From contig JAYXKI010000006.1 of the NCBI GenBank assembly GCA_037892935.1, positions 1 to 64,000 on the forward strand: 64,000 bases of DNA, written 5' to 3'. This stretch comes from Phlebopus portentosus (taxonomy: Eukaryota; Basidiomycota; Agaricomycetes; Boletales; Boletinellaceae). The notes beneath the pieces were generated by a model. The model searched no databases, had not been told where the DNA came from, and worked only from the letters and a program-made list of their open reading frames with translations. Every line of letters begins with the position of its first letter. Positions within the stretch are counted from its first letter, which is position 1. Shown in pieces: positions 48,943 to 60,733 of this stretch. A program made the translations under genes and the position numbers.

Positions 48943-49449
48943 TCAGGGCTCAAGGGACGCAGGGAAGTTGCCATTCTCGCGCTGCTCATCCCACTTCGAG
49001 ATCTGAAGACAAATCATCAATCAAGAATCCTTGGGTTATGTCGCAAGCATTTGGAAGCATACCCATTCATCTGATATACACAACCGCAGATGACATATAC
49101 TTAGCGCATGGTAAGAAAATAGAGAATTGACGCGACATACTGGGGCAAAGAGAGTTGTAGGCACGCTTGAACTGCTTGCACGGTGCGAAGTCTTCACCCT
49201 TGGCGGCAATGCATTTGAAGTAGTCGGTATAGTTCTGGAAACAGTGCCTGGTCTGGTTTGTATTAGGGAACCGAGCTGCGGGACACAAAGGCCATCAACA
49301 AGTGAACGACGCCGTTGCACCCTTGCCTACCGTCAAAGCCGGCGGTCTGAAGAACGTATTTGCTGAAGATCAGGTCAGTGGAAACTCATTGAGAATAGAT
49401 TGGCAACAGCGTACCTCTTGAGAGGGCTTTCAGCAGTGGCTTCAGACAT
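48943..49449 (-). CDS. COX12: Cytochrome c oxidase subunit VIb
   Basis: Five exons: 49415-49449, 49331-49362, 49141-49275, 49063-49070, 48943-49002; 89 aa. The CHCH fold shows RHCFQNYTDYFKC (C-x9-C) and CKQFKRAYNSLC (C-x10-C), preceded by TAGFDARFPNTNQT and ended by WISKWDEQRENGNFPASLEP. Cox12 is a small intermembrane-space subunit of complex IV, imported through the Mia40 disulfide relay. Exon 4 is just eight bases (ATGAATGG) between good splice sites and supplies Asn-Glu-Trp together with the flanking base; without it the conserved CPNEW motif and the frame are lost. The gene is divergent from PRP18 with 246 bases between the start codons. Confidence 0.95.
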
Positions 49450-49695
49450 GGCGAACTCAACAAATGGTGGTGATGTCGAGAGCTTGAGGCTGGATGGATG
49501 GATGGCTAACGAATTCTCAACTCAACGATTCTCTCCGAATCAAATGCGGCATTTTACGGATATCAATCACGTGGTCGTCGATCATGTCTGATCACGAGTG
49601 AAGTCACAGTCACAGATGATCCCTTCCACATTGGCAGAAAGGCAATAACTTCAACGTCAGCCTTTGCTTTTAGAAATTCCTACTAGTCGCTCGCT
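49450..49695. promoter_or_regulatory. Divergent promoter: COX12 / PRP18
   Basis: 246 bases between start codons. Contains TGGATGGATGGATGGC near 49491 (a short TGGA repeat) and ATCACGTGGTCGTCGATC, with a palindromic CACGTG E-box-like core. Confidence 0.5.
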
Positions 49696-50993
49696 ATGTC
49701 ACTCGACGCGTTGAAAGCAGAAATCGCCGGGAAGCGCAAGCTTACCGCAGACGAAGTGCCTCGGCCAACCAAGTACTTGCGACGTGGCGAGCTGGAGAAG
49801 CTGAAGGCTGAACAAGAGCGAAAGGAGAAGGAAGAAAAAGAGAAGCAAAAGCGCAAGCAGGAACAGAATGAAAGGGAAGTCGCTGAGGCTAAGGAGAGGA
49901 TAAAAGTGAGTCCCTTGCACCGACTGTCTTCGCTACGAGAGTACTGAGGTGAAATTGGAGAACAGACTGCGCGAGCTTTCTCCAACTCACCAGTGCCAGA
50001 GTCTTCGGCTTCTGCGCGGAGCTCAGCTTCTCCTACACCCGAAACTAGTGGCTTTAACATCTCGAGTGAAGAGGCTATCAGGCGGTTACGAGCAAAGGGT
50101 CAGCCTATCTGTCTGTTTGGCGAGAGCGACAGAGAACGTCGTTTACGACTGCGAGCTCTGGAACTCATTGAGGAGAAAGGACACGATCGACACGGCGGAC
50201 AGAACGACTTTAGGAAAGCATTGGAGAATGTTGAGATCAAGGAACTTGAGGCGAAGGCGAAAGGAAAGGATGTAGACACGAAGAGCAAAGAAGAGGCAGA
50301 CATATCTGGAGCCGCATTGATCGACCTCGAATTGATCAAGACGGATCCAGACAAGTTATATCCTCTGATTTATTATGCGTTGAAGAAGACTCTGAGGGAA
50401 TGGGCGGAATATATGGACGAACGGCCTGAATATACCAAGCAGACAACACAGGGAAAGCTTGCCGCTGCGACGCAAGTTCAGTCGGCACAGTATCTTAAGC
50501 CTCTCTTCAAGAGTCTTCGGCAACGAGTAGGTGTCCATGTTCTTGGTCAGGATGACATTATACTTACAGCTCCGGCTCAGAATCTTCCCTCTGATGTGTT
50601 AGCTCGAGTAACGGAAATAGTCCACTACATGCAGAAACGTCAGTACCAAAAGGCTAACGACGCGTACTTGCGGCTGTCAATCGGGAATGCGCCTTGGCCG
50701 ATCGGAGTAACGATGGTTGGGTGAGTTGGATCCATCATATTTAGGGAAGTCCTGTATGTTCACCTGTTTTTGATTCTAGTATTCACGAACGATCTGCACG
50801 AGAGAAGATTTCGTCTGATCAGGTGGCGCATGTACTGAACGATGAAGTCAGCCGGAAGTACATCCAAAGTCTTAAACGGTATGTATGATACGAGCATGGT
50901 TTCTGAAAGACATATTGATATTTTATTCGTAGGTTACTCACTTTCTCTCAAACGAAGTATCCCCCGGAGGATCTTACCCAACTCATGGGATGA
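49696..50993 (+). CDS. PRP18: Pre-mRNA splicing factor Prp18
   Basis: Four exons: 49696-49905, 49966-50720, 50780-50878, 50933-50993; 374 aa. The start, [15 protein letters not shown], is followed by a charged coiled coil ([20 protein letters not shown]). The PRP4-like region [20 protein letters not shown] and [14 protein letters not shown] follows, then the Prp18 core with [55 protein letters not shown] and the closing [13 protein letters not shown]. Prp18 joins U5 snRNP and stabilises the 3' splice site for the second step of splicing. The first acceptor (AACAG|ACTGCG) was chosen because it is the only one keeping the frame into the PRP4-like motif. Confidence 0.95.
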
Positions 50994-51219
50994 TAAAGTA
51001 CTCATCTTGTGTGCCTGTAGCCTGTACATTAGTCATCGTGTCGGGAATTACCGGATCATAAATATTTGTTTTGTTTATGTTTTACGTTGTGCTGATCACG
51101 AACCCGTGACGAATGATGCCGGGAATGTCCGCCACCCGCCTCATAGAAACAACCATCTTTGCGTCCCCGTAGCCTGTATCATCCTGTATCACCACCAACA
51201 ACTTTGTACATGAACGGCA

Positions 51220-54200
51220 ATGTCGGCAGCCCAGAGCCAACAGCATCAACACCGGCCGATACTCAGGCTCCGCGCGTCTGACATTGTGCGTGTCCATACG
51301 ATCCTAGGTCTCCTCGCGTTCGGCTCGGCGTTTGTTCTAGGCTGCTTGTTTCACTATAAGAAAATTGTGAAGAATGGCATTTCAGGATATCCTCAGGAGT
51401 GGTTTCCTTCTGTATCCGCAACGTACGTTGTGTCTCTGGCGCATGCGTGGATTTTTGGTCAAGTGACTTGAATGCAGGATCGGAGACTGGTATCCGGAAC
51501 GCAGCGTCTTTCAGATACTTATTGCATTGAACTCTGGTGGGGGGGGTCTTCATCGTCGAGCATAGTGCTTAGTCTGATATGTCTCATGCCAGGCCCTCGT
51601 TTTGCGTTGGGTACATTGCAATATCTCGTCCAACGAACGCGCTCCTCTCTCGCGCTAGTAGTCTTCATTACTGGCATCATTCGTACCCTTTCTTGTGGTG
51701 GTTGGGTGTACATCACATCGACTGATCACCATGACGTCCACGATGTTCTCATGATTACTTATATTTTGTGCAATATACCCTGGATGGTGGGTGGAATTGC
51801 TTGTACTCCAAAGGAGTGCGCACGACAAAGGCGAAGACGGTGAGTAAAGTCGGCCTCCTAGTAGGTGATCATTCTAAAGGTGCCCAAGGATTACCCTTGC
51901 CTCAATGTATGTTCTCCCGTCTGTTCCGGATGCTGGCCTTTTGAGCCGAGATCGTTCACAGATTCTTTGGATCAATCGTTCCTATGATATATTTCTTTAT
52001 TCAACACAAGGTTCACCGGATTGCTGGAGGTATATAAACGGCTACCTGTATCCTCCGAGACATGCTGACTATGCATCACAGCGTATACACACTACTCTTT
52101 CTTCGAATGGGGACTCATCATTACAGACATTCTTTATGACTCCGTGACAGAACTAACTTTTGCGGAAGCAAATCTTGAGGTAACGTCCGCATTTCGACCG
52201 ACAAAGCTTTGCCCTCTAAATCGAATCTACAAAGATTACCATTGGCGCCAGCAGCCACATGGACCTCCACACCGCAGATCAACCGTATGTAAAGCGTCAT
52301 GTATAACAATGGAATTAAATGAACTAATTATACCTTGCGCAAGTAACATTGAACATAAGTTGCAAAGTTCCAAAGCAGTAGAGAATAGCTCATCTACTGA
52401 GCTGAAAAGTCTTGTCAACGATGACAACAAAAAATCAAACACTGAGGACTCGCCACCACCGGCTCAAAATATTCTGAGCCGTATCAGTCTCTTCTTCAGT
52501 GCACTCCGAAGCCATAGGGGTGTGCTTTCCTTTGTCGTAGACCTATATCTGGGTAGGTGACTCTTCATCGAGCCCGTTACAAATCTATCTGAAGTACATC
52601 CACCTAGCATTCATATTCTGGACCATCTTCACCTCTTTAATCCTCATGCTTTTCTATTTCTCCGTCTGGGAGTTGGGTATCGCAGGCGCTGAAGCTTCTC
52701 TTCTTTCAATACTTTCACCGGCAATGCTTGGTATAAAGTCCTTCAGGACTTGGGCCTCGACGAAATTCGGCCGAGTGTCAATTCACGCCTTGAGCCTGGC
52801 CGGTCTCGTGGCGTATAAATACCCGTCGCCTGCCCTTCGACTTCTGTTCGTTACGTTTGCGGCTTATATCGTTTGCATTGGTGCTGTTGTCGATTGGTCC
52901 AATCAATCGTTAGCGACGTACAACTCCATCTGTAAGTTATTCTCCATGTTTTTGTTTCACGCTTGTGTTCTCACTGGGCCCTTTTACTCAGTATTGGGAC
53001 TTGGCTTGATTTTATCCTCGCTTTCAAAGCATGCAAACCACTCCAACAATCCTTGTCTGTATTCTCTTCCAGCATTTTACATCTTTCTCGCTAACCGAAT
53101 ATAATAGTGTGGCCAATGGTTGATGAACGCAACGGAGGATACAATAAAACCGGAATCTTTCTTGCTGCTCTTGCTATCCTCCACCTAGCGCTGCGAGACG
53201 ACCCTAGACAGACTCAAGCTGATACGGATGCGGAGGAAAAGCAAGATGCGGATAGAGAAACTCCCCTGCGAGCTTCTACCAAGTCATGGTTTCCCGGCTC
53301 ACTGGCCCTTGGAAGTCTTATTTTCAGTCTTCACTGCTTCCTTACGGATCCAAGTACATTGATCGCGTGGTCATGGACTGGTTATCCAATCAAGGGACCG
53401 CTCCCACATCTCCACGGCACCCTTACGCACATCGCTCAGTCGGTGGGCTTACTTCTCGTTCTGCTGGAACCTTCGGCGAACAGAGTGCTGACCAGCCCCT
53501 TATGGTTCTTCTGTGGGACCATATCTGCCTACGTTCTTTACAGTTATAAAGATTGGTTTGGATATTACGGAGGCCTCGGGTTTGCCGTCTTCTTGATGTC
53601 TATCATCCCTCAGACCCTGCAAAAAGCCGCCTCTTCGCCCTTCATCGGAAGAACGTACTTCACAGCCTTTTTCGTTACAGTACTTCTCTACTTAGCGAAT
53701 GTGTGGACTGTTGCATATGCATTCGTCCCAGCTGGTCATTTGCTGAGGGAAAGAACCGACTTGTGCGTCTTTACGGTTTTCGTGGCTTGACATTCTCACC
53801 GAACCCGTCATTTATGGTAGCGTCCTGATGGCTCAAATCGTCCTTTTGGCACCTGCATTCGATTGGCAGGGAAGTAAATACAATAGAACTTCCCTGTCGA
53901 AGATCCCTCCTCGTCTGGGCCAGTATTCTTTCACGGCCCTTTCTCTTATGGCGGTTGCTTCTGGACTGGTCACAATGTACCGAACACCCACAAGTGCGCC
54001 TCAGCCTTATCGACCAGGGCCCCGTATAGTACGGGCAGGCATTTGGACCGTGCATTTCGGGATGGACAACCAAGGCAGAGATAGTCAGAGAGCTATGAGA
54101 GATTTAATACGGTATGCGGCCCTCAATACCACTGACTAATATAACTAGTTGTGCTGATGGCTCATCTCACATCAGTGATTTGGAACTTGACGTGGTCGGA

Positions 54201-55388
54201 CTGCTTGAAACGGACCTCCATGTGAGTTTTTGGCTTTACACAGTGATGGATAAGAGCGGCTGAATATGAAGCCTCAAGCGCACTGTCTATGGTAATCGTG
54301 ACCTGTAAGAGTTCATATTTAGAAAAGTGTTCCCGCTGATTGACTTGCTATTCAGAACCCGGGTTATGGCTGAGGAAATTGGGTTTGTATGGACGTTTCC
54401 TTTGATTTGGTAAGAAAGAAGACATCTGAAGGCTTCATGCAGTATGTGGATCTGGGTCCAGGACCAAATCAGCATACATGGGGTGCCGTACTTTTGTCTA
54501 AGGTTGGATTTTATCTCGTATTTTCAACTTCACATGATAAAATCTTCTTCGACCCAGTTCCCGATCATCAATTCCACGCATCATCTTCTCCCTTCTCCAA
54601 ATGGGGAGCTAGCACCAGCTATTTCAGCTTTTCTCAATATGTATGGAACTGAGGTGCTAGTCGTTGTCTCACATAATGGGCAAGGTATTGTTTCCCTCGG
54701 TAGACTCACCTGTTGAGAATACAAGCTGAAACAGAAGATCAGAGGAAGATCCTTTGGACAGAGAGCTACAGTCAACTGAGCTGGCTCGAATTATGAATTC
54801 GACATATCCAGCTCCAGCCATATTCTTGGGTTATGTTGTAACAAAGCCGCATGCATCTCGACGTATGCAGATCACTTTAATCTAGCAGCACACTGTACTG
54901 ACTCTCCGTTTCAGCGGCTCCATATCGTATTCTGGTGGAAGATGGCAGAATGCATGACATTGATTCAGACGACCTTGACCGATGGTAAGCTTGATGCGGA
55001 AATAATTCCTACATAGCTTTGATCATCTGGATAGGTGTGAATACATACTCTATCGTGGTCTATATCGAACATCGTACTTGCGCATGTCACGAGGGAAAGT
55101 CACGGACACAGAGCTGCAGGCCGGACAATTTGTGGTCCCTCGGTTTGGACACACGGTCGTTGACGATTCGGAAGCGGCCAGATATCTCCGGGTTCACAAA
55201 GAAACCTTGGATACTCCTCATGTAAGTCGTCCACGCCATACTGCTTCTTGCTTGACACTCACCGGTCCGTCTAGTGGTTTCCAATGGAATACTATGGAGA
55301 TAGGCGCTCGGGAGGAAAGAACGGACATTACTATCATGTATTTGGGACTCCTCTATATTATAATCTTCCTGAGGACGCATTATTGTGA
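51220..55388 (+). CDS. CWH43: Cwh43: GPI-anchor lipid remodelling protein
   Basis: Twenty exons, 1000 aa, all phases closing: 51220-51422, 51478-51536, 51593-51839, 51962-52029, 52082-52179, 52235-52284, 52389-52552, 52608-52931, 52992-53054, 53108-53762, 53821-54111, 54176-54221, 54279-54304, 54356-54386, 54443-54502, 54558-54684, 54743-54862, 54915-54984, 55035-55221, 55275-55388. The N-terminal part is a multi-pass Frag1/DRAM-like domain ([34 protein letters not shown]). More membrane segments follow, with HANHSNNP and [15 protein letters not shown]. The C-terminal, nuclease-fold domain has [50 protein letters not shown] and [16 protein letters not shown]. In yeast Cwh43 replaces GPI diacylglycerol with ceramide in the ER. 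Fragmented reading frames would make simple ORF callers report 6-8 false genes here. Confidence 0.95.
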
Positions 55389-55468
55389 CTTGGTTGAGTT
55401 TTCCCTTCTACCAATACATGCGATATGTTTCTATCCATCGTACGAATCATAAATGTTTTACAATGTAA

Positions 55469-58403
55469 TTACATCCCTTCTCTGGTTGAATCTTCGCCGT
55501 TATTACTCTCGTCCTCTTCCTCTCCGCTTTCCGTTTCCTCCTCACTGGATATATCGCCGTGTTCATCTCGTACGACAGTGGTGTCGAGTTGTCCAGGTAT
55601 CTCCATTCCTTCCGCGTACTGCTCGACTTCATCCTCGGTCTCTTCCTCTTCTTCCTCCTCATCGCTGTCTGATTCGTCGTAAAATTCATCCAGGCTCTTC
55701 CATTGTCCCGGCCTACTGGTACCGCCCTGCAAGCTCGGAGATTCACGACCGGTTGGCGTCAGAACAATTTGTGAAGAGGTCCTCGTCGGCGCATCGGAAG
55801 CCGAGCGTTGACCGGCAAGACTTGTTGCAGGGACACTGGGATATTCTTCCTGAGAGTCACGCAAAGAAGAGTCGGTGCCCTCTTCTGGCCAGTCTGGTAA
55901 GCGCATGCTCGACTCTAATCCCGTGGGTCTGCCCGTGATAATTTGCGAGGAGCCGAGGACATCATATTTTTCTATGGGACGAAAATTAGCATATCGAAGT
56001 GAGATGATTGTTTATTGCACACCTTTCGACATTTCCTCCTGCTGTTTTTCAAGCTTCCCTTCGAACAGTATAACTTTCACCTGCTCGCGACGCAAGATTA
56101 CTCCGCCTCGGTCGAAAGCGTCACCTTCATCGCCCGTATCACCATCACCATCCATACTGCCGTTGGTTTGCTGCAGATGGGGTGCTATACCGGCGAGGAA
56201 GCCGCTGAGTAAACGAGCGCGGTCTCGTACGTCATAGTTTGAGTCGTAACGCGCGAGTGAGAAGACATATCTCGTGAGGAGTGCGAATGCGCGATGATAG
56301 TTTGTAGATAGCACCTGGAGCTTTGCTGCCAGCGTCAGTGCCTGCAATTTCACGAGGGGTGCCTGATGAATTGTCAGACTCATATCTCTAGAACAAATGA
56401 AAGCACGAACTACCTCGATAGGGAACGTTTTGGCTATCTTCCGCAATACGTCCGGAGCCCACAACGCAATCCCGTTCAATCCATTGCTTTCCGTCGAATT
56501 CACAGTATCTGCTCCACGATCAGCATATTGGCCAACCAGCCAAACGATGCAAGCCCGAGCCGATGCATGCCGAATTTCGTCTATCCTACTAGCTAGATCT
56601 GAAATAATGCGCAATGGAGAGTGTCCCTCCGACAGAGAATAGGGTTCTGTGGAGAGCCCCTGTAAACGAGCCTGGACGAGGGTCTTTAAGACGAGAACAG
56701 AAGCCGGAATGGCCAATTCTTTTTTTTTTCCACAATCGTCAATACGGATATCCGAGTCGATGAAGAACTGCACTTACCAGGGCCTTGCTTGATGAAATCC
56801 ATTAACGCAGAGAGACACTGGTTGATGGACTCCGGTACAGTATTTGCACATGCACCGATAGCTCTAATGGATTCCGACACAATCGCCACATCGTCATCAG
56901 CTGCATATACCTAATGAAGGTTCGTCAACTACAGAACATTACGGAAAAATCTAATATCCTACCACGAATTCCCGAAGGAGTATCTGATAATTCTCTGATG
57001 ACAGAAGTTTCAGTAGAATGAGAAGTTTTAACCGCTTAGTCTCCCTTAAATCAGTCGTCCGAACGAGAAACCGGGAATAATGATGTCTAAATAGAGTCTA
57101 TAAAAATACAGCTTATTAGTCCCCGACTCGCCATTCCCTCCTATCCAGCTATCACGTACCGAATGTTTGACCAAGATGATAAGGAGATTGGCCAAAACCA
57201 CTCGCTCGACTTCTTTTGACAGATGGAGGAGCCGAAGAAGAGGCCCGACGACCTTGCTAAGCTGTGACGGAGGTGCGAGATAGTAAAATATCCGTGTAAC
57301 AGTCATGACCACCTGTTCGCGAAAACGATGGGTGCACAATGGCTATAAATCGGGGGGGAAGGACATACGGATGGGTTCTGCGACATTAATAAAGGCTCCG
57401 AGCTCGATAAAAGAAGCTGCAGATCCGGATCAATGCCCTCATCACCTACGTCTGGTTTACGCTCGTTTGAATCACAGTCACTCGGTTTTGGAAGCATGCT
57501 GCGCGCGTATCGAGCCAACAGTTCAAGAACGTGTACCTGACCCCAGGAATCAATGTCTAGGAGCATGCGGCAAAGTCGACGATAGTGGGCATGAAGGAGG
57601 TCAAGGCGTGTCGGGCAGATTGCCTGGAAGGCCACAGCAACAGAACCAATTGATAACGGAGATTTGTCGTGGACCAAGGTCGTGATGATAGGTATGAGTG
57701 ACGGAAGGTGTCCGGGATCCATGCTGGATGCCATTGGTGTTATAACAAGATCCTCGCAATTCCCACAGATCCGACCTGGACGTACCTGTAGCATTTTATA
57801 ACAGCAAGTGCCGCTGCTTTGCGAACGTAGGGACTTGGGTCATTTGCACACTTCTTGACTGCCAAGATGACTAAATTTCCGACCATGGGAACGTTGATTC
57901 CGCTGAGTACACGAAGAGCCATGGCACGAATGAGCGGATTTGGATCTGCCAAATCGCGTTGAAATGTGTTGATACTGAGCAACGCAAGATCTGGCTCTGT
58001 TTCTGCATAGCGTAGCAGGAATATGTAGACAAGCTTTCGAATTTCGAGATTGGATGAAGCTACATTCTTTACGACGGAAGGGAAAAAGTCCGAGACGTTG
58101 CGTCCCTTCGAGATGAGCTGTAGTTTCATTGAGCGCGCTTGTTGAAAATTGCCACACGGTATGACCAAGTGCACTCACGGCTATAAGAGTCTTGAGAGCA
58201 TCGAGCTTCTCCCTGTCGCTATTGGTTTCGAGCTGCCGGCGAACGTTACGAATTTTATCTTCGGAGACATCAAAGTACGCTGCGCCAGGACCTCGAGCAA
58301 TAGCTAGATCACGAGTATGCTCGATGAAGCTTTCCTGAATTCGAGCACCCAACCTGGACGTGTTTTCAGTTAAGGCATTCAGATTGATACCTATGCCAGC
58401 CAT
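55469..58403 (-). CDS. APL6: AP-3 complex subunit beta
   Basis: Nine exons: 58179-58403, 57786-58117, 57369-57723, 57160-57312, 56963-57097, 56778-56910, 56414-56718, 56023-56362, 55469-55971; 826 aa. The adaptin trunk is recognisable from TNSDREKLDALKTLIA, LISKGRNVSDFFPSVVKNVA, IRKLVYIFLLRYAE, NTFQRDLADPNPLIRAMALR and DPSPYVRKAAALAVIKCY onward. After the trunk comes an acidic, Ser-rich hinge (DEFYDESDSDEEEEEEETED) that resembles the phosphorylated hinge of beta3. The animal-type ear domain is absent, as in other fungi. AP-3 moves cargo from Golgi or endosomes to the vacuole. It is convergent with CWH43, stops 80 bases apart. Its start codon lies 39 bases from the target-site duplication of the MITE at 58450-59081. 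Confidence 0.93.
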
Positions 58404-58449
58404 GGAATGTAGCACGGGTACCGTCAAACGAGAAATGTTGGTCAGTCAG

Positions 58450-59081
58450 TGGGGGTCGGCAACACTCAAGTGACTTGCGTGCGTTCCCACGAGTCCGGCA
58501 GGATCTGCCGCCGTCGGAGTTTCAATAGAATTTACAACAAAAAGTCCTCCATCTTTGACTCAACATCATAATTTCCACACGCCATAGATTGCTAAGAAAA
58601 CTTGTAGATTTTACTTTTGCATGTATGTCTTCAATCCTATGGTCTCCGTTTCTCAAAATTTGCAAAATTCTCGAAGATAAAATAAATATCTGAGCTTGGA
58701 GGCAATAAACAAGAATTCTGGCTCCATAGAGCTGTCCCTATGACATGATATAGCAAGAATATGTAAAAAAAAGCAAGATTTTTGATGATGTGGTTGCAGG
58801 ATGTTTAATTATTCTACCAGACAGAAGCTACTGCAGATCAAGAGAAGCATGTGAATTTCCCCAAGAATTTGCAGAATAAGAGAAATAAGAGCAAAGAAAC
58901 TCATTTTGGACCCAAATAATTTGCAGGTTTGAGTTGTATTGGCAAGAGAAGTACAGTACATGCATGGTCGAAAGTAAAATTGTTGTAACTGCGATCTACA
59001 TGAATTGCCTATTATAGCGAAATTTTGAAGCTCCGACGAAAATCACGCGCACGCGTTGAACTTGGGATTTGCCGACCCCCA
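58450..59081. mobile_element. hAT-like MITE, 632 bp
   Basis: Terminal inverted repeats TGGGGGTCGGCAA (58450-58462) and TTGCCGACCCCCA (59069-59081) match perfectly over 13 bases, with CAAGT and GCGTGCG again shared at the same offsets further in. Direct repeats CAGTCAG flank both ends (58443-58449, 59082-59088), as a target-site duplication of 7-8 bases would. The interior is AT-rich, without a coding frame, and repeats the motif AATTTGCA three times (near 58656, 58867, 58918), like hAT subterminal motifs. Such elements move with a transposase supplied elsewhere. Confidence 0.8.
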
Positions 59082-59230
59082 CAGTCAGTGACCAAGTCCG
59101 ATTCTCATGCACGTGATCTATGATTGACCGAATTTATGCCTCTAGACCTATTACGATGTGTTTACCGAATCATTGAGATACATTTGCAAAGTGATGTTTC
59201 ATTCTATCTGTTCATTGACGACTTTTATAT

Positions 59231-60548
59231 CTATCGCACCTCTGCACCGATTGCTTTTGCGAATCTGGAAGCGAATCTTCTCACTTCTCCATGTTCACCC
59301 ATGACCGTTAGGAGAATATCATCCTCGTCTGGACCAATATCCGAATTACCCTCGCGCGACTCGAGTCTGGTGAGCTCGAGCCTGCCAAACGCCCAGTTGA
59401 CGATATAGTCTGTGGTCGAGGTCTCATAGCATCGCAGCTGAACTAATCCCTTCACTCTCCATACGTTCTCCTTTGGCAGCAAAGACAGGGCTGATGTAAG
59501 CGAAGCCTGGTCTAAAGTAGGTTCATTCTGTCCGTCCGTCCCAGGATGATTGTGGGTAGTATTGCAATTGCAAGATGCTGGATGACTTGATCCTCTTCCT
59601 CGGCGTACAGAGAGCACTTCTATTTCATCATTATGGGATCCATCTTGAGCGATATCTGACGCTTTGGCGAAGAGCTTCGTATCTAAACCGAAAATCAAAG
59701 CAGGATCTACGCCACCTCTTCCATTACATTTAATTTTTGGAGTGAGATCGTTAAGCGTATGCAAGTGGTCCATGACAACGTCTAGTTGGCGTTCTGAAAC
59801 GAACTCCCATTTGTTCTAGTCAATATAATAATTGATAATAAGTGACTGTCCAACGTAAGTGATACCGCTCAACATACGATCAGGATGATATCGGTGTAGC
59901 TAGCTTGCATTCTGGCCGTTGGGCTTGTATCTTCGTATCCGGTGAAGTTCTCTGCGTCGATAACGGTGACTATGGAATCAAGTTTCAAGGAACCATTTGT
60001 CTCCTGTTCGAGTTCTCGGATTTGGAATGCCAGAGCAGCGGGAAACGCCGAGCCCCTGGATGGGATATATGGACGATGTGCTCTGCTCGAAATCGAAAGG
60101 TCGAGATAGGCGACTTACGAGGTTTCTATGAAAATTCTATCTGGATTGTATTTATCTAATTAAATTCGGTCAGATACAATTCAGTAGAATAGGACAGTCC
60201 GTTTCGAACGGAGTGAAGAAGATGGGGCCATCAACTCACTTACCTGTTATCTCAAGGAGAGCAGTCTTCATCTGACCGACGAGGATACAACATCTTGGAA
60301 AAAATAAATCAGCCTGATACTGTCAACGACAGTAGAGCAGGGAAGACAAACAAACAGCCGTTGAGAATTTCGCTCACACCGGCCAGATTAGATTGACTAG
60401 CAAGCTGAGAGTCGACTCGCACGTCGCCAAATTCGTTCTTAAGTAGACATGCTTTGTAATCCTTGGGCAACGATGCAAGCAATCCTAAGATTGTTGTTGT
60501 TTTCCCTGCACCGACGAAGCCGGTGAAGATAGTGATTGGGATGGGCAT
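59231..60548 (-). CDS. CobW/ZNG1-type GTPase metallochaperone
   Basis: Five exons: 60352-60548, 60244-60293, 60119-60155, 59878-60055, 59231-59815; 348 aa. It starts MPIPITIFTGFVGAGKTTTI with the P-loop, then LLKNEFGDVRVDSQL, the metal-binding CxCC motif in LNGCLCCILVGQMK, PDRIFIETSGSAFPATLAFQ, VTVIDAENFTGYED and INKWE. A His/Cys-rich insert (CNCNTTHNH) precedes the C-terminal CobW_C domain (KENVWRVKGLVQLR). COG0523 proteins hydrolyse GTP while handing a metal, zinc in the case of ZNG1 and its client methionine aminopeptidase, to target enzymes. The CxCC motif spans an exon junction and fixes the first donor at the second of two GTTTGT sites. Divergent from the Zn2Cys6 gene. Confidence 0.92.
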
Positions 60549-60733
60549 GGTATCAAAGAAAGTTAAGTTATAATATACAATATTAATACAGTTCGTTACT
60601 AATGCTTTGATTGGAAAAGTGGCCAAATAACTACAAACAAGACCCACGAGGCCCCTTTCCTCCTCCTCGTCGACCTCGCCCTCTGCCCTGCCAGTCGCTG
60701 TGTGGCAGCATTGTCGACGTCGCAGCGCAAGAA
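60549..60733. promoter_or_regulatory. Divergent promoter: ZNG1-type / Zn2Cys6 regulator
   Basis: 185 bases between the chosen start codons. If the regulator uses the upstream in-frame ATG at 60611 the gap falls to 62 bases, which argues for the ATG at 60734. Confidence 0.45.

Noticed and set aside
49936..50275. A separate small gene in another frame of PRP18
   Set aside because: Overlaps the PRP18 exon, whose motifs are fully conserved; the other frame has no signature.
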